Source of the DNA: Propionibacteriaceae bacterium
GTDB lineage: Bacteria; Actinomycetota; Actinomycetes; Propionibacteriales; Propionibacteriaceae
DNA: 7,364 nt
Direction: 5' to 3'
NCBI GenBank assembly: GCA_003158895.1
Contig: PMLO01000209.1
Coordinates: 1 to 7,364, forward strand
Below the pieces are notes generated by a model. The model saw only the letters and a list, made by a program, of their open reading frames with translations. It was not told the origin of the DNA and made no database searches. Positions 1 to 6,393 of this stretch are shown here, one piece after another. The translations under genes were made by a program, and so were the position numbers. How positions within the stretch are numbered: the stretch's first letter is position 1; each line of letters begins with the position of its first letter.

Positions 1-3
1 AGT

Positions 4-3000
4 ATGGCTGCCGGGAACTTGACTGAGGCTCTGATCCTTCGACTTGCGCTGCAGGGGCTGCCGTTGCCTGCCGGAGCTGAAGCGGACGATGCGTTCAGGC
101 TCGTGTCCCCGATCCTTGCCAGGAACCGGGAGCAGAGCCGCCGGCTCGCCGACCGGCCGTGCCCGGCGGACCGCCGGATCCAGCGGTTCCTTGACTCGTA
201 CCTCTCGGATGCCCCTGTACAGCCCAAGCTCCCGCGGCGAACCCTCGTCCTCGACCAGCCGGGGCTCGTGCGCCAGCTGAGCCTGCCGCGCGACTCCGAC
301 GAATTCTCCTCGAGCCTGGTGTCGAGCTACCGGCTGGCCAACGGTGTGCTCCACAACCCGGCGAGCGACCGCCGCACGACTGCCGGCGTGTTCCATATCG
401 CCGAGGGCGGCCTGCCCATCCAGGACGACAAGCTCGCCGTACCGAAAGCCACCTTCGCGAAGCTGCTGGAGGCGGCGCTGCAGCCGCCCGCCGACGCGCT
501 CGTCCTGCCGTGGACCTCGACGTTCCCCGAGCCCGCACGTACCTGGGTGTCGATGCTGCTGCGGCCTTTGGTCGTGCCAGCGACACCTGACTACCCGAGC
601 GACCGCACGATGGAGACCCGTGTCATCGTGCCGGGTGGTCTTGTCTCGAACCTCGACTTCCTCGAGGGCATCTTCGGCAATGCCGGTGACCCGTACCTGC
701 CGGAGAACGATGCGTCCCTCGATCCCAAGACCTGGACCGGCCACACAGGTTGCATCATCCTCGCGCCACACCTCATCACGCTCACGAAGAAGGAACTCGG
801 GCTGCCGCACGTCGACACGGCGACCGAGCGGCAGAAGCGGGACGGCATGTGCTGGACCACGCCGGACGAGCCGTACAACGGCGGCCACGCGTTCAAGGCC
901 TGTGCCCGCGACGAGCGCGGCGTGGTCGTGTCCATCATCGCGGACAACTACTTCGGCTACTGCAAGAAGGAGGTGAAGACCCAGATCAGCTACGCGGCCA
1001 ACCTGTTCGGCATCTCCGAGGAGGAGCACTCCGGCGGCGCGATCTGCTACCCCGCGTACAACCTGGGGCAGGAGTTCACCGACACGTACACACCTGCTGA
1101 GTACACGATCTCCGAGGTCCTCTCGACGAACCCTGGCCGCTTCCTGCTTCAGCCGGAGGGCCACGCCATCGACACCGTGCTGCCCAACCTGACCCTCGTA
1201 CCGGCCTTCACCAGCTACAGCCTGCGCACCCAGACCCTGAGCTGGACAGGCAAGACGGGTGGGAAGTACCAGATCCCGCTGATCGCGGGTCACGTCTACA
1301 TGTCGCCCAACGGCTACCGCGTGAACTCGAAGCCGCGCGAGGCAGACAAGACCCAGTGGCACCTTCTCGGTATCTCCCCGATCGCCACCCAGTGCCACAA
1401 GCCGGCAACGGTCTCGGGCGGTGGCAAGAGCGAGATCAGCAAGTCGCTGCTCGACGCGTTCGTCTTCGCCAACGCCTGGACGGCAAACTTCGACACCGAC
1501 ATCGAGACGGTGGCCGACCTCATCGCCACGGACTTCGCCGACCGGCACGCCGACCCGAGCTCGGACATCGACCACCGGCCGCTGCTGTCGGACGAGCGCA
1601 GCCTCGGCAGCGTCATCAAGCTCATGACCCAGAGCGACGACTACACCGAGCAGTACAACGCCAAGATTGCGGCGATCCCGGCACACATCAAAGAGCTGCT
1701 CTACCTCGTCAAGCGCTACTACCGGCCGGAGTGGGGCGACGACTGGCGCAGCCACTTCTCCGTAAGCATCATCAACGGCCGCCTCGGCAACATGGTGCGC
1801 CTCGACGGCGACAAGGTCGTCGTCAACATGCTCCGCGTCGGCTTCGAGGAGGACGGCTCATGGCGCCTGTTCAGCCTGCGCCCCGACTTCAGCCCCGCGG
1901 TGAAGGTGCAGACCGAGGACGACATCACGGCCAGCACCGTACTGGCGGCCACCGAGGCTCCGCTCGACTTCAGCAAGCGTCGCGGTCTCAAGGAGGCGCG
2001 CGCCGACGCGCGCACCCGCACAACGGTGTCCCGCAAGTACGTGAAGAACTGCGAGGAGCTGCTGTTCCAGCGCCCCGATGACGCGATCCATCGCGGGTAC
2101 GACAAGCAGGCTGAGCGGGACATCGCCGGCGGAGACACGTTCCTGTCGAACTTCCAGCCGCTGACCAGGTCGGACGCGGCCGCGATGGAGCAGGACGCCG
2201 TCGGGTTCAGCCAGTTCACCGACCCGATGAAGAAGCTGCTGAGCGACTTCGCCACCAGCACGGACGGTCCCGCGTACGTCGTCAGCTCAGCCAATCCCCG
2301 CATCGTGGCTGGGAAGCCGAGCAAGAACCCGCGCTACCTGCAGCTGCGTCCAGATCGGTCCAACCCGGTCGCGACCGCGATGGCCGACATCGCCGACCAT
2401 CTGCTGCACCATCGGCCGCTGTCCGAGTTCGCGCCCCTGCCGGTCGACATCGTCGCTGCCGGGCGGCGCAACAACCCGCCCGAGGCTGACGCGCCCGCGC
2501 TCTGCTCGTACAACCCACTCCACCACATGGAGCTGCCGGAGCTGTTCTGCGAGTTCATCAGCTCGATGACCGGCAAGTCGCCGTCGACGACCGGGGCCGG
2601 CTCGGAAGGCGCGCTCACCAAGGGTCCGTTCAACATGCTGCCGAGCATCATCGACCTCAATGCGGCGTTCCTCAGCTACGCGCTGACCGGCTACGACGGC
2701 TGGATCTCCTCGGCCGGCTACATCGGACCGAAGGTACGGGTCGACCACGACTTCAGCCTGCTCGTGCCTGAGGTGTTCAGTCGCATGTCCCCCGCCGAGC
2801 GTGACGCGGCGTGGCTGGTGGAGAACGGGTACCTGGACCCGATCCCGGACGTCGAGCGCGACGGGAAGACCATCGAGGCGAGCCGCCTCGGGTACCGGAT
2901 CAACCAGCGCTTCGTGACCGCGTTCTTCGGCCGGATCTTCCTCCACCCAGGGACCGTCTTCACGCCCGAGATGCTCAAGCCTGAGCTGCAGGACGCCGAC

Positions 3001-3432
3001 GTGTACGCGGACTCCGTCGAGGTGATCGTCGAGACCCACCGCCGTGTGGCGCAGTCGTACATCGACGACGACACCATCGCGATGGCGGTCCCTCCCCTGC
3101 GAGCGCTGTTGCAGTACATGGCCTTGGGCCACTCCAGCGAGGGGTGGACGCTGCGCTCGCCCGAGCTGCGGGAGCTGTTCACGCGGGACAACGTCCTCGC
3201 CAGCGACTGGTACGCGGCGCGGCTGGCGGCCAAGCAGAAGGCCGACATCCGCCACTACGAGGCGGCTGCCGGACGGCTCGAGCTGTTCCAGTCCGAGGAC
3301 GCGAATGCCGATCCCGTCGAGCGCCTCCACGTGCAGCAGCGCCTCGTCGAGGCCTACGCCGAGCTCGGCCGCGTCACGCAGGACGCGTACCGCGCCAGCC
3401 TCGTCGGCACCGTGGGCCTCCAGCCGCTCTGA
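4..3432 (+). CDS. Probable PPi-type phosphoenolpyruvate carboxykinase (PEP carboxytransphosphorylase)
   Basis: This 1142-residue cytosolic protein probably interconverts oxaloacetate + PPi with PEP + CO2 + Pi, linking the C3 and C4 pools with pyrophosphate instead of ATP or GTP. Seen in the sequence: Y316-F-G-Y-C-K321-K322 followed by H342, which matches the Y-x-G-x-x-KK ... H metal-binding block of ATP-PEPCK with nearly the same spacing; a P-loop-like S471-GGG-K475-S476; and N495-F-D-T-D499 just after it as a candidate kinase-2 acidic motif. R123/R124 may correspond to the oxaloacetate-binding arginine. The length, about twice that of ATP/GTP-PEPCK, fits the known PPi-type family. A striking block at 856-877 (TGKSPSTTGAG, then SEGALTKGPFN) is highly patterned but I cannot assign it a role. 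There is no signal peptide or membrane segment. ATG at 4 is used because the family-like region begins at once (LRLALQGLPLPAG), but only three upstream bases are visible, so an earlier start is possible. It is a single gene converging on the dlt operon. The family call rests on motif and length recall, not a search. Confidence 0.78.
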   Translation: MAAGNLTEALILRLALQGLPLPAGAEADDAFRLVSPILARNREQSRRLADRPCPADRRIQRFLDSYLSDAPVQPKLPRRTLVLDQPGLVRQLSLPRDSDEFSSSLVSSYRLANGVLHNPASDRRTTAGVFHIAEGGLPIQDDKLAVPKATFAKLLEAALQPPADALVLPWTSTFPEPARTWVSMLLRPLVVPATPDYPSDRTMETRVIVPGGLVSNLDFLEGIFGNAGDPYLPENDASLDPKTWTGHTGCIILAPHLITLTKKELGLPHVDTATERQKRDGMCWTTPDEPYNGGHAFKACARDERGVVVSIIADNYFGYCKKEVKTQISYAANLFGISEEEHSGGAICYPAYNLGQEFTDTYTPAEYTISEVLSTNPGRFLLQPEGHAIDTVLPNLTLVPAFTSYSLRTQTLSWTGKTGGKYQIPLIAGHVYMSPNGYRVNSKPREADKTQWHLLGISPIATQCHKPATVSGGGKSEISKSLLDAFVFANAWTANFDTDIETVADLIATDFADRHADPSSDIDHRPLLSDERSLGSVIKLMTQSDDYTEQYNAKIAAIPAHIKELLYLVKRYYRPEWGDDWRSHFSVSIINGRLGNMVRLDGDKVVVNMLRVGFEEDGSWRLFSLRPDFSPAVKVQTEDDITASTVLAATEAPLDFSKRRGLKEARADARTRTTVSRKYVKNCEELLFQRPDDAIHRGYDKQAERDIAGGDTFLSNFQPLTRSDAAAMEQDAVGFSQFTDPMKKLLSDFATSTDGPAYVVSSANPRIVAGKPSKNPRYLQLRPDRSNPVATAMADIADHLLHHRPLSEFAPLPVDIVAAGRRNNPPEADAPALCSYNPLHHMELPELFCEFISSMTGKSPSTTGAGSEGALTKGPFNMLPSIIDLNAAFLSYALTGYDGWISSAGYIGPKVRVDHDFSLLVPEVFSRMSPAERDAAWLVENGYLDPIPDVERDGKTIEASRLGYRINQRFVTAFFGRIFLHPGTVFTPEMLKPELQDADVYADSVEVIVETHRRVAQSYIDDDTIAMAVPPLRALLQYMALGHSSEGWTLRSPELRELFTRDNVLASDWYAARLAAKQKADIRHYEAAAGRLELFQSEDANADPVERLHVQQRLVEAYAELGRVTQDAYRASLVGTVGLQPL

Positions 3433-3455
3433 CTCGCACGCTTCGGATCGGGGTT

Positions 3456-3486
3456 CCCATCCTCAGCGAGGCTGAAGGGGGTTGGG
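3456..3486. terminator. Possible bidirectional hairpin between converging genes
   Basis: Twenty-three bases after the PEPCK-like stop codon, CCCAT-CCTCAGC pairs with GCTGAAGG...TTGGG around a GAG loop. The inner CCTCAGC/GCTGAAGG arm needs one bulged A, and the outer CCCA/TGGG pairing needs an internal loop. There is no T-tract on either side, so this is not a textbook intrinsic terminator. Its place in the 56-bp gap between two convergent stop codons makes a shared terminator likely in position but weak in sequence. Confidence 0.35.
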
Positions 3487-3488
3487 AG

Positions 3489-3749
3489 CTAGAAGCCCGC
3501 GTAGATGAAGCCACCGGAGCCGTCGGCGACGAAGAACCAGTAGAGGAACAGCGCGGTCATCGCGACGAAGGCGATGAGGAACCAGAGGACGGGATGCGGC
3601 CGCGATGCGGGGGGCGTCCACGGGCTTCTCGCCGGGTTGACCATCGGCTGGTTGCCGGCGGCCTGGATGCGATCCAGCGCGGCGCTCAGCCACGTAGTCA
3701 CGATCGAGTGCTCAGGGACGGGCGAACTCCCAGCAGGCACGGGTGACAT
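3489..3749 (-). CDS. dltX: DltX-like small membrane protein of the D-alanylation operon
   Basis: This small protein (86 residues from this start) has one strong membrane segment at about residues 54-73, and its C-terminus ends in F81-I-Y-A-G-F86. That is very close to the FIYNEF tail of Firmicutes DltX, whose tail tyrosine is reported to carry D-alanine between DltB and DltD; the counterpart here is Y83. Firmicutes DltX is only about 50 residues; the extra length here is a Pro-rich N-terminal region. The start is uncertain. ATG at 3749 has GGAGG 10 bases upstream and overlaps dltD by 38 bases. A GTG at 3701, ten bases after the dltD stop, would give 70 residues, and an ATG at 3644 would give 51 residues, closest to the Firmicutes length, but neither has a clear ribosome binding site. 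It is the last gene of the operon, whereas dltX leads the operon in Firmicutes. The tail, membrane segment and position together make the identity likely. Confidence 0.8.
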   Translation of the reverse strand: MSPVPAGSSPVPEHSIVTTWLSAALDRIQAAGNQPMVNPARSPWTPPASRPHPVLWFLIAFVAMTALFLYWFFVADGSGGFIYAGF

Positions 3750-4908
3750 CCAACCACCCCCTCCAGCCGAGGTGGAGCGTGTCGAAGAAGTAGTACGGCT
3801 CGTACGACTTCGAGGTGAGATCGGTCAGCTGGGCCCCATTGGCCGCTGCCATGGTGCGGACCTTCGCCGCGAACCCGTTGCGCTCGGCCTTCGGGAGGCC
3901 GGTGAAGTCGCTCCAGACTCCGTTGACGGGCAGGGAGATCAGCATCACATCGATGCCGAGGTCATGGGCGACGTCGAGGAACAGCTGGAGGTCGTCGTAC
4001 TCGACCGACGACGTGTACGTCACGCCGGTCTGCTGACCCTTGAGCTTGTCGAGCTGCGGCACGATCCGCTTGGTGTAGTACGCGTTCTCCATGTTGTACG
4101 GGTTCTTGCCGACCTTCAACTGCCCGGTCGCCGTGGCCTTCGCATCCTCGGCCGCCCAGTCGACGGTCGCCATCGACTGCCTGCCCTGATGCCAGGCCCC
4201 CGTGTACGTGACGGCCTTGCGGTAGTCGACCCCCTTGTACGTGTCGCGCAACGCGTTGACTCGAGATGTGAACACGTTGTACGGGGCGTCGATGACCTCT
4301 TGCACCTCGCTGGCGGTGGTCGTGGCGCAGCTCGCCCCGAACGTACAGAGCTGCGGCATCAGCGACCCGACTCGGGCGATGAGCCGCTGCCGAGTGCTGG
4401 GCGACAGATGGGGGTTGGCCAGCATCGCGTCCCAGGCCGCGTGCGAGAACACCGACTGGAACTGACTGGCTTTGACGCCCCCTGATACGAACCACTGCGG
4501 CGAGAGGATGAGGGCGACCTTCTTGTTGGCGATGCTCGGCCCGACGGCGGCGAGCTCGATCGCGTGGTACAGGGACTGCTGGTTTCCGCGCCCCGACTGG
4601 TACAGGTCGAAGTCCGACGCGGTCGTCGGCAGCCACACGTTGGGGTTCTGGTCGACGGGCACACCGAGCTCGGAGCTACCCATGAGGTACAGGTTCGTCA
4701 CGCCATCCGGCTCGCCGGCGATCGCCTGCTTGTACAGGCGGACAGTGTCCTCGCGATGCCCCGGGCTCTCGTAGTTGAGCACCCTGACGCTGCGCTGCTG
4801 AGGGTTCTTCACGGTCGTCAGCGCGCGGACCGCCGTGTCGGCGACGGGGCTGAGGAACAGTCCCATAGCCAGTACAGCGCCCGCGAGCAGGGCGACGACA
4901 CGTCGCAT
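3712..4908 (-). CDS. dltD: D-alanyl transfer protein DltD
   Basis: The 398-residue DltD acts on the outer face of the membrane and is thought to complete transfer of D-alanine to teichoic-acid-type polymers. An N-terminal hydrophobic anchor (about residues 4-20) precedes an extracytoplasmic SGNH-hydrolase-like domain. The block G77-S-S-E-L carries the probable nucleophile S78. The C-terminal D376-T-L-H379 followed by GWRGW supplies the aspartate and histidine of the triad, with the D-x-x-H spacing of known DltD. The S136-P-Q-W-F-V block is also typical. Length is normal for the family. C188 and C194 lie close together in the external domain and could form a disulfide. The ATG overlaps the dltC stop by one base (TGATG), with GGAG 8 bases upstream, so it is probably translationally coupled to dltC. 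Its 3' end runs into dltX. Confidence 0.95.
   Translation of the reverse strand: MRRVVALLAGAVLAMGLFLSPVADTAVRALTTVKNPQQRSVRVLNYESPGHREDTVRLYKQAIAGEPDGVTNLYLMGSSELGVPVDQNPNVWLPTTASDFDLYQSGRGNQQSLYHAIELAAVGPSIANKKVALILSPQWFVSGGVKASQFQSVFSHAAWDAMLANPHLSPSTRQRLIARVGSLMPQLCTFGASCATTTASEVQEVIDAPYNVFTSRVNALRDTYKGVDYRKAVTYTGAWHQGRQSMATVDWAAEDAKATATGQLKVGKNPYNMENAYYTKRIVPQLDKLKGQQTGVTYTSSVEYDDLQLFLDVAHDLGIDVMLISLPVNGVWSDFTGLPKAERNGFAAKVRTMAAANGAQLTDLTSKSYEPYYFFDTLHLGWRGWLDVTRACWEFARP
3760..3764 (-). promoter_or_regulatory. Possible ribosome binding site for dltX
   Basis: GGAGG lies 10 bases before the ATG at 3749, inside the end of dltD, and is followed by a G-rich run. It is the only purine-rich site near any of the candidate dltX starts and therefore favours the 86-residue form. 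It also encodes the conserved Gly-Trp-Arg-Gly-Trp stretch of DltD, so it may be coincidental. Confidence 0.35.
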
Positions 4909-5150
4909 CAGAGGCGCTCCGCCACGAACGTGAGGATCCTGTTGACCGTCGAGATCTCGTCGCGCTCGACAGCCGTCGGCGGCACCTTGATGCCGAGGTC
5001 GTCCTCGAAGCTCACGAGAAGCTGGGTCACACCGAGCGAGTCGAGCAGCCCGGCCTCGAAGAGATCGACGTCACGCTCGGAGTCGATGGCGTCCGTGCCG
5101 CACACGTCGATGAGAAGCCTCAGGACCTCCTGCTCCTGTGCCTCGTCCAT
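4908..5150 (-). CDS. dltC: D-alanyl carrier protein DltC
   Basis: This 80-residue acyl-carrier-type protein receives D-alanine from DltA as a thioester on 4'-phosphopantetheine and presents it to DltB at the inner membrane face. The attachment motif is F31-E-A-G-L-L-D37-S38-L39, and S38 is the modified serine. The size (about 80 residues) and the acidic composition fit the family. The start is set by a strong purine-rich site (GAGGAG) just before the ATG; the open frame continues upstream into dltB, but that part has no carrier-protein character. The stop codon shares a base with the dltD start. It is separated from dltB by 97 bases, the only sizeable gap in the operon. Confidence 0.96.
   Translation of the reverse strand: MDEAQEQEVLRLLIDVCGTDAIDSERDVDLFEAGLLDSLGVTQLLVSFEDDLGIKVPPTAVERDEISTVNRILTFVAERL
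4917..4920 (-). promoter_or_regulatory. Ribosome binding site of dltD
   Basis: GGAG is placed 8 bases before the dltD ATG, within the last codons of dltC. Together with the TGATG overlap it fixes the dltD start. Confidence 0.6.
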
Positions 5151-5153
5151 GCT

Positions 5154-5175
5154 CTCCTCTTTCCTCAGAAGGAAA
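5154..5175 (-). promoter_or_regulatory. dltC ribosome binding site with adjoining small hairpin
   Basis: On the transcribed strand a perfect 6-bp inverted repeat (TTTCCT, loop TCTG, AGGAAA; 5160-5175) is followed directly by GAGGAG (5154-5159) and, three bases later, the dltC ATG. The 3' arm of the hairpin is itself Shine-Dalgarno-like (AGGA), while GAGGAG stays outside the stem. The stem is short and mostly A/T, so its stability is doubtful. It could influence dltC translation or protect a processed 5' end; that is inference. Confidence 0.45.
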
Positions 5176-5230
5176 ATCCCGACCGAACTGTACCGGGGCT
5201 CACCGGGAGAAAAGATAAGAGGATCCCCCC

Positions 5231-5244
5231 CGTGGCCCGTGGCC
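5231..5244. repeat. Tandem duplication of the heptamer CGTGGCC
   Basis: Two exact adjacent copies of CGTGGCC lie just beyond the dltB stop codon in the dltB-dltC gap, next to a run of seven C (5225-5231). They may be no more than slippage in noncoding DNA. I see no clear promoter in this gap; a TATCTT-like box on the minus strand near 5215 has no convincing -35 partner. Confidence 0.6.
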
Positions 5245-5247
5245 CCA

Positions 5248-6393
5248 CTAGATGGCCAGGATGTGGCCCGAGAAGAGCAGGAATCCGAAGACCACGAGCT
5301 GGAACGTGACCGCGATGGCGACGAGCCGGTACGCGAGATGGTGGCGGTACGAGTAGAGCCTGCTCTTCTTCTCGTACACGTCGTTGCCCACCAGGAGCAG
5401 CCCGTGGTACAGACCGTACAGCAGGTAGTGCAGCTGGAAACCGTGCCAGGCACCCATGAGGCCCATGTTCAGCGCGAGCGCGACGCGCCCGGCGGCGGTG
5501 CGATGGCCCTTGAACGCCTTCGTCCGCATGAGGAACATCGCGAGCCGCGTGTACAGGTAGTCGCGGAACCAGAACGACAACGAGATGTGCCAGCGGGTCC
5601 AGAAGTCCTTGATCGACTCGGCGGCGAACGGCAGCCGGAAGTTCGGGGGGGTCCGGATCCCGAAGACGTACGAGGCGCCGACCGCCATGGCCGAGTAGCC
5701 GGCGAAGTCGAAGAACAGGCGCCCGGTGTAGAGGTACATGTACGCGAGGGTCGCCGGCCAGCCGACTGCCCAGTCGAGCTGCGTGGTGAACCACGCGGCG
5801 AGGACGAACTTGTACACCCCGCCCATCAGCAGCATGGTCAGTCCCCGACCCAGCAGATACACGTACTCGTCGCGCGTCCAGGTCCGGTCCGCGTCCTGCT
5901 GGAAGCGGCGCAACCGGTCGATCGGGCCGCTGGCGAGGGTCGGGAAGAACAGGACGAAGAACGTGAGGTCGGCCAGCGGCAGCACCGTGATCAGCCCGTC
6001 GGTGATCTCGAGGACGACCTGGATGACGCGGAACGACAGGTACGAGATGCCGAGGAAGCCGACGCTCAACGTGGGGAACAGGTTGCCGACCTTGATCACG
6101 ACGAGCGGCAACGTCGCACCGGCGGCTGCCACCCGTGCGACCCACGGGTTCACGTTCTCGTGGCCGGTCCGGTACCGCAGCCAGCCCTTGACCAGAGTCA
6201 GCTCGAACGCCAGGAAGCCCAGCAGCCACCACCATTGCCCGGTGCTGAAGCCGACGATGAGCACGACCATGACGACCGTGGCGATCCGCGAGTACGCGCG
6301 GAGCGGCTTCTCGAGCAGCCCGAGAACGACCGCCGGGACGCTGATGAGCGTGAGGACGTAGAACCAGTACAGCGACCCGTACGCGTCGATCAT
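5248..6393 (-). CDS. dltB: D-alanyl transfer protein DltB, membrane-bound O-acyltransferase
   Basis: DltB is a polytopic membrane protein of the MBOAT family that takes D-alanine from DltC on the inside and passes it on for use outside the membrane. The 381-residue product has about ten hydrophobic segments. The MBOAT signatures are clear: F264-W-T-R-W-H269-I-S-L-S-F-W-F-R-D-Y and L312-M-G-A-W-H317-G, where H317 is the expected catalytic histidine and H269 the second conserved one, 48 residues apart as in characterised DltB. F149-F-P-T-L-A-S-G-P is also typical. The start ATG at 6393 overlaps the dltA stop (ATGA), indicating coupled translation. The open frame runs on upstream to about 7200, but that stretch lies out of frame over dltA and is not real coding. 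Length is close to the Firmicutes proteins. Confidence 0.96.
   Translation of the reverse strand: MIDAYGSLYWFYVLTLISVPAVVLGLLEKPLRAYSRIATVVMVVLIVGFSTGQWWWLLGFLAFELTLVKGWLRYRTGHENVNPWVARVAAAGATLPLVVIKVGNLFPTLSVGFLGISYLSFRVIQVVLEITDGLITVLPLADLTFFVLFFPTLASGPIDRLRRFQQDADRTWTRDEYVYLLGRGLTMLLMGGVYKFVLAAWFTTQLDWAVGWPATLAYMYLYTGRLFFDFAGYSAMAVGASYVFGIRTPPNFRLPFAAESIKDFWTRWHISLSFWFRDYLYTRLAMFLMRTKAFKGHRTAAGRVALALNMGLMGAWHGFQLHYLLYGLYHGLLLVGNDVYEKKSRLYSYRHHLAYRLVAIAVTFQLVVFGFLLFSGHILAI

Noticed and set aside
2287..3330. A 347-codon minus-strand open frame opposite the PEPCK-like gene
   Set aside because: Composition (Arg, Val, Asp, His, Gly) is that of a GC-rich shadow frame, and the opposite strand carries a long, well-patterned protein.
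3574..4485. A 303-codon plus-strand open frame opposite dltX and dltD
   Set aside because: It is rich in Arg, Gly, Val and Leu without any recognisable domain, and lies antisense to two genes with clear motifs.
4908..5453. An extended 181-codon form of DltC
   Set aside because: The upstream part is Ser/Arg/Thr-rich, overlaps dltB and lacks any carrier-protein feature. The ATG at 5150 has a strong ribosome binding site and gives the normal 80 residues.
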